Shown: positions 6,692-13,002, counted from the stretch's first letter. The stretch is 17,795 nt of DNA from a bacterium (GCA_019424865.1 JAHYYS010000055.1:1-17795), one strand, 5' to 3'. Notes: generated by a model not told the origin, from the letters alone. Numbers and translations are program-made.

Positions 6692-7468
6692 ATGAGAAGG
6701 CAACTCACATTTTTGCTGGCGTTGGCCATGCTCTTTTCTCTGACCGCATGCGGCGGGACGACATCTGATCAGGAATCGCCTGCCCCATCAGAGAGCAGTC
6801 AGATGACAGAAACACCTGCGTCAGAGCCTTCCGGCGATTTGGCCACAGAGGAACCAAATGCCGAATCTCCGGAGGAAACACCGGAACAGCAGAACGCGAA
6901 CGGCGACAGATCCAGCAACATCCTGATCGCCTACTTCACATGGGCAGACAATACCGTGGTGGAAGACCCAAGCAGCGTGGATGTGGACGCCACTACCTCT
7001 GCCAGTGTACTGGCTCCCGGCAACGCCGCCAAGCTGGCATCCTGGATTCAGCAGGAGGTGGGCGGCGACCTCCACTCCATCGTGGTGGAGGAGCCATACT
7101 CCAGCGACTACGACGAGTGCCTGGACCGGGCTGCCGATGAAAAGGCGGAAAACGCACGGCCGGCCCTGGCCTCACATGTGGACAACATGGAGGACTACGA
7201 CATCGTGTTCCTCGGTTTCCCCAACTGGTGGTACACCCTGCCCATGCCGGTGCTGACCTTTGTGGAGGAGTATGACTGGAGCGGGAAGACGGTGGTGCCC
7301 TTCGTCACCCACGGAACCGGCGGACTGTCCAGCACCATCCGGGATCTGACCGCCGCTCTGCCGGAGAATGTGACCATTCTGGAACCCATCGGCGTCTACC
7401 GGCCGGAGGTGGACGCTTCCCAGTCCGCGGTGCAGGAGTGGATCGCAGGGCTGGACTTGGAGATGTGA
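6692..7468 (+). CDS. Flavodoxin lipoprotein 2
   Basis: A 258-residue relative of the first flavodoxin, with the same plan: lipobox LTAC (Cys20), a Ser/Thr/Glu/Pro tether to about 73, then the flavodoxin domain. The FMN phosphate loop is changed: SWSGNT becomes TWADNT and is followed by an insert of about 20 residues (88-110) before APGNAAKLASW, where GNA appears to take the place of GNT. This split loop is seen in the flavodoxin_4-type family. The GFPNWWYTLP (175-184) and THGTGGLSS (206-214) loops are kept. Two non-identical flavodoxins flanking one membrane haem-type protein suggest a donor/acceptor pair or two potentials rather than simple redundancy. AAAGGAGG precedes the ATG. Confidence 0.9.
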   Translation: MRRQLTFLLALAMLFSLTACGGTTSDQESPAPSESSQMTETPASEPSGDLATEEPNAESPEETPEQQNANGDRSSNILIAYFTWADNTVVEDPSSVDVDATTSASVLAPGNAAKLASWIQQEVGGDLHSIVVEEPYSSDYDECLDRAADEKAENARPALASHVDNMEDYDIVFLGFPNWWYTLPMPVLTFVEEYDWSGKTVVPFVTHGTGGLSSTIRDLTAALPENVTILEPIGVYRPEVDASQSAVQEWIAGLDLEM

Positions 7469-7470
7469 CC

Positions 7471-7719
7471 GTGAAACAGATTTGCCCCCTTTTATTGTCC
7501 TGCATACTTGCTGTGCCTCTCACAGCCTGCGGCTCAGGCGGAGTCACTGCCAGCACAGAATGCGGGTTCCCTCGAAGCGCGGAAACCATAAACCACCCCG
7601 CGGGGCAGCGTCTCGTGTTTCCACCCCTGGCGAGCCGGGTGACGGCGGGCGTGGAACTGGTGTGGAAAAAGTTTTTGGAAGTGGTGCAGGAACAGATTGA
7701 GGGGCAAATGAACCAATAG
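7471..7719 (+). CDS. Small putative lipoprotein, 82 aa, GTG start
   Basis: Starting at GTG 7471, two bases after the flavodoxin 2 stop codon and preceded by GGAG, the frame gives a clear lipoprotein signal: VKQICPLLLSCILAVPLTAC (Cys20), then GSGG and about 60 residues with no recognised domain (ending KKFLEVVQEQIEGQMNQ, a short predicted helix). It is the last gene of the operon and ends 2 bases before the terminator. It may be a true small lipoprotein or the signal peptide of a former third lipoprotein joined to out-of-frame DNA; the middle part has no convincing coding character. Confidence 0.5.
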   Translation: MKQICPLLLSCILAVPLTACGSGGVTASTECGFPRSAETINHPAGQRLVFPPLASRVTAGVELVWKKFLEVVQEQIEGQMNQ

Positions 7720-7721
7720 CG

Positions 7722-7767
7722 AAAAAGAGTGCGCAGGCATCAAGGAAGAGGACTGCGCACTCTTTTT
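7722..7767. terminator. Bidirectional terminator between the redox operon and the flippase gene
   Basis: A 15-bp perfect stem (7722-7736 with 7753-7767) has AAAAA at its left foot and TTTTTT at its right foot, so it can end both the plus-strand operon and the convergent minus-strand flippase gene. Confidence 0.9.
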
Positions 7768-7784
7768 TCAATATATGGTGATGG

Positions 7785-9167
7785 TCACAAAGCCCGCCTG
7801 GCTGCACGGATAAGAGGCTTGGCGTTGACTGCGGCTACCAAGACAAAGATAATGCTGGATCCCAGGGGCCACAAAGACAAATTCAGCTCCATCATGGCGC
7901 ACTGAACCCCCAGCAGCAGGCTGCAGAGCAGCAGGTTGGGGAGCTTGAGCTGAATACAGAGAATGGAGCGGGTATGAATTGCCCGAACACCCCAGATCAA
8001 CAGATAACTGAGCAGGGTGGAAAAGGCAGCCCCCATGGATCCATATAACGGAATCAGCAGAATGTTTCCCACCACATTGGCAGCAGCTCCCAGCATTGAG
8101 GTAACCAATGTGGCCCCGCTGCGCTGCTCCACCATATAGATGGAGGACAAAAAGGAACCCAGACAGGCAAAGGTTGTGGCCAGGGTAAGCACCGGTACAT
8201 ACCGCCACGCCTCAAAGTAGTCCGGTGCCGCCAGCAGCCGGGTGGAGATCTGTGCGGTGAGGATGACACCGGAGGCCATCACAAAGGCGATGGCTGAATA
8301 GACGGAATAGACGTTGGAAAAGAACCGCTCCTTTTCCGCGCCCGGCCGCTCTGCCAGGGCGGAGAGCTGCCACGCGGAGGAAAAAATATTGGCCACAGTC
8401 AGAAGAATGTTTGGAATTTTGTTGGAAACTGCATAAATGCCGGTAGCGGCATTCCCAACCAGCAGGGCGATCAGATAGCGGTCGGAAATATTGATGATCC
8501 AGCCGCACAGATTGGTCGGGACCAAAGGGAGGCTGTACCGCAGCATGCGGGTTGTGTCCCGGCGGCTTGCAGCGGACAAAGACAGATATTTCCACTCTCT
8601 GGCGCGCAGGAATACAAAGGCGGAGGAGAGCCCGTCGGCCAGCACGTTTGCCAGCACATAGCCGGTGACGCCCAGGGGGAATACTGCCAGCAGCAGGATA
8701 TGAAAGAAAACAGTCAATACGGTGCGGAGGACACCGTCCAAGGCGAACAGCCGTACATGGCCCAGGGTCCGCGCAAACTGGTTGCAGACGGAGTGAACAT
8801 TAGCTGACAGCACATAGAGCAGAACCAGCCACACAGAATCAGAGAGAAATGCAATCCGGCCCAGCAGCGGTGCAGCAAGGAGAAGAAGACAGAAACCGGC
8901 CAATGTGGTCAGCAGGCCGATGGTGAATATCCCTTTTTGATTGCCGGTCCGTTCCAGACCATAGCGTATGACCGCATTTGCGATGCCCGCAGAGGCAATG
9001 GGGATGATAAGATTGCCTGACTGGATTAGCAGGTCTGTCACGCCGTATTCTGTGCTGGAGAGCACCCGGGTGTAAAACGGAGTCAGCAGAAAGGTGAGAA
9101 ACCGGGACCCAAAGGTGCTGATCCCAAACAGGACTGTATTGGACAGCAGGTTTCGATAAGGATTCAT
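7785..9167 (-). CDS. Polysaccharide/lipid-linked oligosaccharide flippase (MATE/Wzx-like)
   Basis: A 460-residue membrane protein of the polysaccharide biosynthesis/flippase family (MVF/MATE-like fold, normally 12-14 helices). It begins MNPYRNLLSNTVLFGISTFG, continues with SRFLTFLLTPFYTRVLSSTE and YGVTDLLIQSGN, the usual N-terminal signature in which a helix-breaking YTRxLxxxEYG follows helix 1. Such proteins flip undecaprenyl-linked glycans across the membrane for capsule, teichoic acid or glycoprotein assembly. The start at 9167 is chosen because GAGAGGAGAG precedes it; an upstream in-frame ATG at 9209 has no such site. No glycosyltransferase or polymerase genes are adjacent, so it is an orphan here and its substrate is unknown. 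Confidence 0.88.
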   Translation of the reverse strand: MNPYRNLLSNTVLFGISTFGSRFLTFLLTPFYTRVLSSTEYGVTDLLIQSGNLIIPIASAGIANAVIRYGLERTGNQKGIFTIGLLTTLAGFCLLLLAAPLLGRIAFLSDSVWLVLLYVLSANVHSVCNQFARTLGHVRLFALDGVLRTVLTVFFHILLLAVFPLGVTGYVLANVLADGLSSAFVFLRAREWKYLSLSAASRRDTTRMLRYSLPLVPTNLCGWIINISDRYLIALLVGNAATGIYAVSNKIPNILLTVANIFSSAWQLSALAERPGAEKERFFSNVYSVYSAIAFVMASGVILTAQISTRLLAAPDYFEAWRYVPVLTLATTFACLGSFLSSIYMVEQRSGATLVTSMLGAAANVVGNILLIPLYGSMGAAFSTLLSYLLIWGVRAIHTRSILCIQLKLPNLLLCSLLLGVQCAMMELNLSLWPLGSSIIFVLVAAVNAKPLIRAARRAL

Positions 9168-9282
9168 TGAGTTCTCTCCTCTCTGGTCCCCAGTACAGGC
9201 AAGGCGCAAAGCGGCCGCTTTGCCTGATGTGCCGCATCAAGATCAGCAGGGAGCCTTCCGTTTCTCAGCCAGCCCGGCGATA

Positions 9283-9500
9283 TGAACGGAAGAAAAGACC
9301 AACCTGCGGGTGCTCCGCACCGGGAGGACCATTCGGGATGCCTTTTGCGGCATGCTCATGGAGAGGGATTGTCAGGCCGCCGCCACAAGGAAGGGACGCA
9401 GGAGGTCTATGCTCAACCGGAATACGCTCTTTTTGTATCGTGAGTCGCTGGAAGAGCTCCTGCAGGAGCTCCCGGACAGGACAAGGTGTCTGAGAATATC
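9283..9500 (+). pseudogene. Decayed TetR-family regulator (N-terminal DNA-binding part)
   Basis: After a one-base slip next to the ATG at 9282 (ATG A ACG GAA), the frame reads TEEKTNLRVLRTGRTIRDAF, CGMLMERD, a garbled stretch where a TetR helix-turn-helix (usually TVKDLCERA...) should be, and then MLNRNTLFLYRESLEELLQE, which matches the LxNRxTFYxHYxSKxxLL end of a TetR helix-turn-helix domain. After about 9500 no similarity remains. The start-codon frameshift and scrambled recognition helix indicate a dead gene. The stretch 9500-9670 holds a GC hairpin (CTGTCCGC/GCGGACAG, about 9527-9557) and no gene. Whether it once controlled the divergent flippase is unknown. Confidence 0.55.
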
Positions 9501-9670
9501 ATGCTGCCTGCTGGGGCGGCATCACAGCTGTCCGCTGCCGCCAATGGGCGGCGGACAGGCGGCTCTGCGTGAAAATGTCCGGCGCCGTCAAGAATTGAGT
9601 CTATCTCTTGCCGTTAAACTGGAGATGAACAGAAGTTCAACGATTTTGAAACTGTTAATCCAAGCATTCA

Positions 9671-9715
9671 GAGCAGCCCTCTAAACTGTACATAAAGCAG
9701 TTTAGAGGGCTGCTC
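9671..9715 (+). terminator. Long perfect hairpin, probable terminator
   Basis: An 18-bp perfect stem (9671-9688 with 9698-9715) and 9-base loop, followed by TTTAG on the plus strand. The T-run is short, so termination is likely but weak; it sits between the decayed TetR gene and the convergent lipoprotein gene. From 9716 to 9778 nothing else is seen. Confidence 0.6.
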
Positions 9716-9778
9716 TTTAGAGACTGCATGGAGAAAGTGCCGGTGTCTGATTGGCCGCGCTGTCTGGGCATGAAGCGA

Positions 9779-10459
9779 TTAGTCTGCCAGCTTTACTTCA
9801 TTGCCTGACCCATCTGTGCCGGCGGCGGTTATGCGGTCTACGGTGTACCAGGCAGCGGTGCTGTTGTGATCCCCCAGATTTTCATACACCTGGATGGAGA
9901 CGCTGCCGTCGTCATTGGTCTGGGCGGCAGAGACCAGGTTTTGGTTGTCCTGTGCATTGTTGTTTTCCTGATAGAAGTGCAAGGCCAGGTCGGCCAGCTC
10001 CTGGTTGCTGTAAAACTGGAATGTATCGGCCCCCTGTTCAGAGACATAGGTAAGATGCTCTGCGGTGCCGTCCGCCCACTCCAGGGTAACCGTATCCCCA
10101 TCCCGGCTCACGGTGCAGGAACTGGTATTATCCGCACCGCCCAAGGAAAAGGCAGCCTGCATTCCGGCTATGGAATATGTGAATCCAACGCCGGTTCCAT
10201 CCTCCAGACTGGCAGTCCGTCCTGTGGCGCCGCCCTCATCGAAAAAGTAATATTGCCCGCCGTCGGACAGCCAGGTGCCGGGTGTGAATGCGGCATCCTC
10301 ATCGGGTGAAGCTGAAGGGGGTTCTACAGATGTGCTGCCTGAGCCGGCAGGCGGCTGAGCCGGCGCAGACGGATCGGAGGCTGTGTTACTGCAGGCTGAC
10401 AACAGCATCGCAAGGGAAAGTGCAAAACAGGCAATACCTGCAAAATATCGGTTTTTCAT
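9779..10459 (-). CDS. Putative lipoprotein of unknown function, 226 aa
   Basis: Residues 1-23 are a lipoprotein signal (KNR, hydrophobic core, lipobox LSAC with Cys23), followed by a Ser/Pro/Ala tether to about 55. The mature part (about 56-226) is acidic and beta-rich: GTWLSDGGQYYFFDEGG, DTVTLEWADGTAEHLTYVS, then a helix LADLALHFYQENNNAQDNQN and a final pair of strands ending NEVKLAD. The pattern WxSDGxQYYxFDxGG and later strands resemble small beta-barrel domains of secreted Clostridial lipoproteins, but I do not recognise a named family and give no function. It stands alone on the minus strand; GGATAGGTG is a modest ribosome site about 9 bases before the ATG. Confidence 0.75.
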   Translation of the reverse strand: MKNRYFAGIACFALSLAMLLSACSNTASDPSAPAQPPAGSGSTSVEPPSASPDEDAAFTPGTWLSDGGQYYFFDEGGATGRTASLEDGTGVGFTYSIAGMQAAFSLGGADNTSSCTVSRDGDTVTLEWADGTAEHLTYVSEQGADTFQFYSNQELADLALHFYQENNNAQDNQNLVSAAQTNDDGSVSIQVYENLGDHNSTAAWYTVDRITAAGTDGSGNEVKLAD

Positions 10460-10513
10460 TATGATTCACCTATCCTTTAACTTTGTTTCGTGGATTCAGT
10501 CTGCTCTCATTGG

Positions 10514-10581
10514 ATTGGTGCGAATCATTTTTCTGTGCGGAACGATGTAAGAATTTCTGCCGGCACATTTGCCGCACCAAT
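10514..10581. other. Nested inverted repeat upstream of the lipoprotein gene
   Basis: ATTGGTGCG (10514-10522) and CGCACCAAT (10573-10581) form a perfect 9-bp outer stem; an inner TGTGC/GCACA pair (about 10534-10538 and 10563-10567) nests within it. It lies about 55 bases upstream of the minus-strand lipoprotein start, so it may be an operator, leader or small RNA. The rest of 10582-10846 is AT-rich with no recognisable gene. Confidence 0.35.
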
Positions 10582-10846
10582 GATGTCCTGTTATACCATC
10601 GGGCGGATATCCTGTCAACAGGCGTTCGTCATCTTTCATAAAATAGAAAAAATTTATTCATATAAAATCAGATATCAACGGAAATGGGCTCAAAAATCGC
10701 GGGTTTTCCAGATGCACAGGTTGAACGATATACGCTGTATCATTTGCTTCACAATCTTATCTTTTCCTCGTCAGCTTCTCATTTTTTCGTGCTATTTTTA
10801 TGGATAAGGACACATTTGGCCTTTCGGAGGATGGAGGAGGATAACC

Positions 10847-11056
10847 ATGCCGTACATGATTTGTGTAAATTTTGTTTTTGCTCTTTTCCAGATTATCGTA
10901 ATCCTTCTCGCCGTTCTTTGCATGATAAAACACCTTAAAACCATTCAAAATGATTGCATTATGCTAAGGAATAAAAGGTGTTGGCAACGACAAAGCAAAA
11001 GCAATTCTGTTATGGAGAGCCATTTCCGCGGTTCTCCATATGGCAAGACGACTTGA
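10847..11056 (+). CDS. Small hydrophobic protein, up to 69 aa, uncertain
   Basis: A strong GGAGGAT lies 6 bases before the ATG. Residues 5-28 (ICVNFVFALFQIIVILLAVL) form one membrane helix, followed by a basic stretch MIKHLKTIQND. From about residue 45 the sequence is polar and without character, and it runs over a hairpin (11011-11040) and 17 bases into the tail-tube gene, suggesting that the 3' end was created by a DNA junction. It resembles short membrane peptides found next to prophages (holin-like or type I toxin-like), but no family is recognised. A facing TTGCCA-N18-CATAAT on the minus strand (about 10957-10986) could be an antisense promoter. Real gene is possible; function unassigned. 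Confidence 0.4.
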   Translation: MPYMICVNFVFALFQIIVILLAVLCMIKHLKTIQNDCIMLRNKRCWQRQSKSNSVMESHFRGSPYGKTT

Positions 11057-11480
11057 CAGCGCCAGGCGCGTAATCAACGGCACCTATGGCGAGGTGTGGG
11101 TGGACGGCGAGAAGGTCGCCGAGTGCACCGCCTGCCAGCTGAAGGTGGCCAAGAACAAGCAGACAGTGAACCTGTGCGGCCAGTTCATGGACGACAGCAA
11201 GGCCACCAGCGGCAGCGGCACCGGGAGCCTGACGCTCTACAAGGTGGACAGCGGCTTTATCCGGCGGAAGCAGGGCCTGCAGGACGGGGAGGACGTGCGG
11301 GGCACGGTGATCTCCAAGCTGCGGGACCCGGACAGCTACGGCGCGGAGCGGGTGGCCGCCTACAACGTGAGCTTTGACGATCTGACCCTGGCGGACTGGC
11401 AGGCGGCCACGGTGGGCACGGTGACGGCCCCCTTCACCTTCAGCCGGTATGAGCTGCTGGACATGATTGAGGAGCCGTAA
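11040..11480 (+). CDS. Phage tail tube protein (XkdM-like)
   Basis: A 146-residue protein of the contractile-tail tube family (PBSX XkdM, DUF2001 type). It begins MARRLDSARRVINGTYGEVW, then GEKVAECTACQLKVAKNKQ, a GTGSLTLYKVDSGF strand, SKLRDPDSYGAERVAAYNV and the closing VTAPFTFSRYELLDM, all in the usual order and at the usual length. In the phage it would polymerise into the inner tube. No ribosome site is seen before the ATG at 11040 and the sheath gene expected upstream is missing; the sequence to the left is AT-rich. The left end of the prophage remnant therefore lies at or just before this start. The region from here to 14487 is markedly GC-richer than its left neighbour. Confidence 0.85.
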   Translation: MARRLDSARRVINGTYGEVWVDGEKVAECTACQLKVAKNKQTVNLCGQFMDDSKATSGSGTGSLTLYKVDSGFIRRKQGLQDGEDVRGTVISKLRDPDSYGAERVAAYNVSFDDLTLADWQAATVGTVTAPFTFSRYELLDMIEEP

Positions 11481-11527
11481 CAAAAACGAAGAAAAAGGCC
11501 GCCCCCGGAGCACGGGTGCGGCAGGAA

Positions 11528-11556
11528 TTGACAAAAAGCGGCGGCTAAGGTAGAAT
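11528..11556 (+). promoter_or_regulatory. Consensus promoter of the 28-aa membrane peptide
   Basis: TTGACA (11528-11533), 17-bp spacer and TAGAAT (11551-11556) predict a start near G11563, giving a 55-base leader. A dedicated near-consensus promoter inside a phage structural operon points to an independently expressed gene. Confidence 0.75.
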
Positions 11557-11617
11557 ACCCATGGCGCTGCCATAACGGTAGGCGGTTAGTCACTCTCCCG
11601 GAAGGGAGGTGATGCTG

Positions 11618-11704
11618 ATGTGGCGAAAACGGCTGTACAATGTACTGCGGTTTCTCATATGTCTGGCATTCGTGCTGTACATATGCACCATAAAAGCGAG
11701 ATAG
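11618..11704 (+). CDS. 28-aa membrane peptide, candidate type I toxin
   Basis: The peptide reads MWRKRLYNVLRF, then LICLAFVLYIC, then TIKAR: a basic N terminus, one short hydrophobic helix and a basic end, the build of type I toxins such as those of the TxpA, BsrG and Fst classes, though the sequence itself matches none that I know. The site GGAGGTGAT (11605-11613) is complementary to nine bases of the 16S rRNA tail; the second ATG (11618) has better spacing than the first (11612). It is flanked by its own consensus promoter, a terminator that overlaps its stop codon, and a facing consensus promoter for an antisense RNA. It sits between tail tube and chaperone genes, where no structural gene is expected. 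Confidence 0.65.
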   Translation: MWRKRLYNVLRFLICLAFVLYICTIKAR

Positions 11705-11778
11705 CCGCCCCGGCCAAGGATGCGGCTATCTCTTATAGTCTAACCTTGGGCTAACCGCTTATCGGCAGCGCCCTTTCT
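11692..11778 (-). ncRNA. Predicted antisense RNA facing the 28-aa peptide gene
   Basis: From the minus-strand promoter at 11812-11785, an RNA of about 85 bases starting near 11778 would end at the hairpin 11732-11698 followed by GCTTTTATGG. Its 3' end is complementary to the last codons and terminator of the peptide mRNA, the convergent 3'-overlap arrangement of TxpA/RatA-type and BsrG/SR4-type loci. Its 5' leader (GGCGCTGCC, then GCGGTTAG) is, unexpectedly, the same in sense as the leader of the peptide mRNA. Confidence 0.6.
11698..11732. terminator. Terminator shared by peptide mRNA and antisense RNA
   Basis: Perfect 11-bp stem GAGATAGCCGC/GCGGCTATCTC (11698-11708, 11722-11732) overlapping the peptide stop codon. 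On minus it is followed by GCTTTTA, on plus by TTATAG, so it should work best for the antisense RNA. Confidence 0.7.
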
Positions 11779-11784
11779 ATCTTC

Positions 11785-11812
11785 ATTATAGCAGACCAGG
11801 CCGCTTTGTCAA
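11785..11812 (-). promoter_or_regulatory. Consensus promoter for the antisense RNA
   Basis: On the minus strand TTGACA (11812-11807), 16-bp spacer, TATAAT (11790-11785): both hexamers are perfect consensus. No minus-strand reading frame follows, which supports a non-coding product. Confidence 0.8.
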
Positions 11813-11856
11813 GCATGACAGGGCGGCTTTTTGGCGCCCGGAAAGGAGACAAATCC

Positions 11857-12249
11857 ATGGAGGAAAAGAAGACGGATCTGCTGGCGCTGCTGCTGCGGCC
11901 CGAGCTGCCCAACGTGCAGAAGGACCTGCCCACGGCCCGGTATAAGGTGAAACGGCTGAGCCAGCTGGCGGGGGAGGACGTGGTGTTTCAGCTGCGGGGG
12001 CTGCCCTATGGCAAGGTGCAGAGCCTGCGCAGCGCCGCCGGGGAGGACACCAGCGTCCATATTCTGCTGGCCGGGTGCGCCCAGCCCAACCTGAAAGACC
12101 GGTCGCTGGCGGAGAAGTACGGCGGGGCCACCCCGGCGGAGACGGTGAAGGCCATGCTGCTGCCCGGGGAGATTGAGGACCTGAGCCGGGCGGTGGAGCG
12201 GCTGTGCGGCTATCGCGGGGCGACGATTGAAGAAGTAAAAAACGCCTAG
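11857..12249 (+). CDS. Phage tail assembly chaperone, short (G-type) product (XkdN-like)
   Basis: A 130-residue protein matching PBSX XkdN (Phage_TAC family): acidic start MEEKKTDLLALLL, LPTARYKVKRLSQLAGEDV, then ILLAGCAQPNLKDRSLAEKYG and the typical MLLPGEIEDLSRAVERL. It binds the tape measure protein during tail assembly. The start at 11857 follows GAAAGGAG; an upstream ATG at 11806 lies within the antisense-RNA promoter and has no site. The frame ends at TAG 12247 just behind a slippery heptamer, so a minority longer product is expected (next entry). Confidence 0.85.
   Translation: MEEKKTDLLALLLRPELPNVQKDLPTARYKVKRLSQLAGEDVVFQLRGLPYGKVQSLRSAAGEDTSVHILLAGCAQPNLKDRSLAEKYGGATPAETVKAMLLPGEIEDLSRAVERLCGYRGATIEEVKNA
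12237..12243 (+). other. Programmed -1 ribosomal frameshift site
   Basis: AAAAAAC in the X_XXY_YYZ register, three bases before the last sense codon and stop of the chaperone frame; the classic strong bacterial slippery sequence. Confidence 0.8.
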
Positions 12250-12395
12250 AGGAGGGCGGGGACCCGGAGCTGGAGCTGGTGTACTATCTGTTCCACCGGC
12301 ACCACTGGACGCCGGAGCAGTATTACGCCATGGGCCCGGGAGGCCGGGACCTGGTCTGGGCCCTGACCCTCCACGAGGCGGAGCAGCAGGCATAA
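12243..12395 (+). CDS. -1 frameshift extension of the tail assembly chaperone (T-type part)
   Basis: The heptamer A_AAA_AAC (12237-12243) lies in the 0 frame as GTA AAA AAC, four codons short of nothing but GCC and TAG. A -1 slip continues as RLEEGGDPELELVYYLFHRH, then HWTPEQYYAMGPGG, DLVWALTLHEAEQQA and TAA (12393-12395), 50 residues without a start codon of its own. The sequence is strongly protein-like (aromatic-rich YYLFHRHHW motif). Tail chaperones of many phages make G and GT products from just such a slip, so I infer programmed frameshifting with a fused product of about 179 residues. Confidence 0.8.
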   Translation, partial: RLEEGGDPELELVYYLFHRHHWTPEQYYAMGPGGRDLVWALTLHEAEQQA

Positions 12396-12396
12396 G

Positions 12397-12425
12397 AAAA
12401 AAGCCGCCCCCCGGGCGGGGGCGGC
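12397..12425 (-). terminator. Terminator of cassette 1
   Basis: Stem GCCGCCCC/GGGGCGGC (12403-12410, 12418-12425) read on minus is followed by TTTTTT. The same GCCG...CGGC design with flanking GTTTCGCC recurs after the genes of cassettes 2 and 3. Confidence 0.8.
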
Positions 12426-12429
12426 GAAA

Positions 12430-12807
12430 CTAGACTTGATAGGGGTTGCGGGACACCCAGACGGAGAGGCAGAACCCGCCAAGCAAGGCTGCCCCCCACA
12501 AAAGGGGCGCGCCGCCGACATAAAGCTCCACAAGGAACACAAGTGCCAGCGTGGCGGTGCTTATCCAAAGTGGTACTTTAAACGCTTGAAAGGCCTTCCA
12601 GTAACGGTAAGAAGGGGAAGCCAGAATCGCGTCAATGGATTCCAACTCTTTGGTTTTCTCCTGAAGCTGACGTTCCAGCTCGTGGAGGAACGGGTTTTCT
12701 ACGAAATCAGGCGGACAATTCAGACGATAGTTAGCGATGATGTCCATCAAGTCGGAAAGGCTGACACACAGAACCCTGCGCCTTTGCTCCAGAGACACAG
12801 CCCTCAT
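12430..12807 (-). CDS. Cassette 1: 125-aa membrane protein of unknown function
   Basis: A soluble N-terminal part (1-75) with a predicted coiled coil, HELERQLQEKTKELESIDAI (about 42-61), is followed by two membrane helices (about 80-96, WISTATLALVFLVELYV, and about 99-118, GAPLLWGAALLGGFCLSVWV). No family is recognised. A GTG at 12798 (residue 4) has better spacing to AAAGGGGATGAGG than the ATG at 12807, so the true product may be three residues shorter. It is transcribed against the phage tail genes from its own consensus promoter and has its own terminator, the hallmark of a phage moron gene. A role in lysogenic conversion or superinfection exclusion is only a guess from position and membrane location. 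Confidence 0.65.
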   Translation of the reverse strand: MRAVSLEQRRRVLCVSLSDLMDIIANYRLNCPPDFVENPFLHELERQLQEKTKELESIDAILASPSYRYWKAFQAFKVPLWISTATLALVFLVELYVGGAPLLWGAALLGGFCLSVWVSRNPYQV

Positions 12808-12848
12808 CCCCTTTCAGAACTGCTGCGCTGTTTAAAATTGATAATTTT

Positions 12849-12877
12849 ATTTTAGTTGATTTCATTCAGAATGTCAA
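12849..12877 (-). promoter_or_regulatory. Cassette 1 promoter
   Basis: Minus strand TTGACA (12877-12872), 17 bp, TAAAAT (12854-12849). The -35 hexamer adjoins the GGAGG that precedes the first tape-measure-start copy, as in the other two cassettes. Confidence 0.7.
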
Positions 12878-12878
12878 T

Positions 12879-12958
12879 GAGGAGGCGGTCCTTGTCATCC
12901 AAGCGGAGGACGGGGATTCGGAAGCGGCGAAGGCATGCGTCGGGCGGCGCGGGGGGAA
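12879..12958 (+). repeat. Tape-measure start copy R1, start codon deleted
   Basis: From GTCCTTGTCATCCAAG onwards this matches copy R2 almost base for base up to GGAACAG. Compared with R2 it lacks about 17 bases between two GAGG repeats, which removes the ATG. In the tape-measure frame it reads EEAVLVIQAEDGDSEAAKA; the frame then leaves any tape-measure similarity. Not a functional gene. Confidence 0.7.
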
Positions 12959-12965
12959 CAGAAAA

Positions 12966-12987
12966 GCCGCCCCCGTGCGGGGACGGC
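12966..12987 (-). terminator. Terminator of cassette 2
   Basis: Stem GCCG-c-CCCC/GGGG-a-CGGC (12966-12974, 12979-12987, one mismatch), loop GTGC; minus-strand continuation TTTTCTGTT. Confidence 0.75.
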
Positions 12988-13002
12988 GAAACGGTGCCGG
13001 TA

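Noticed and set aside
9671..9715. Perfect 18-bp hairpin as the end of an insertion element
   Set aside because: No second copy or target duplication visible; its place at the end of two convergent genes fits a terminator better.
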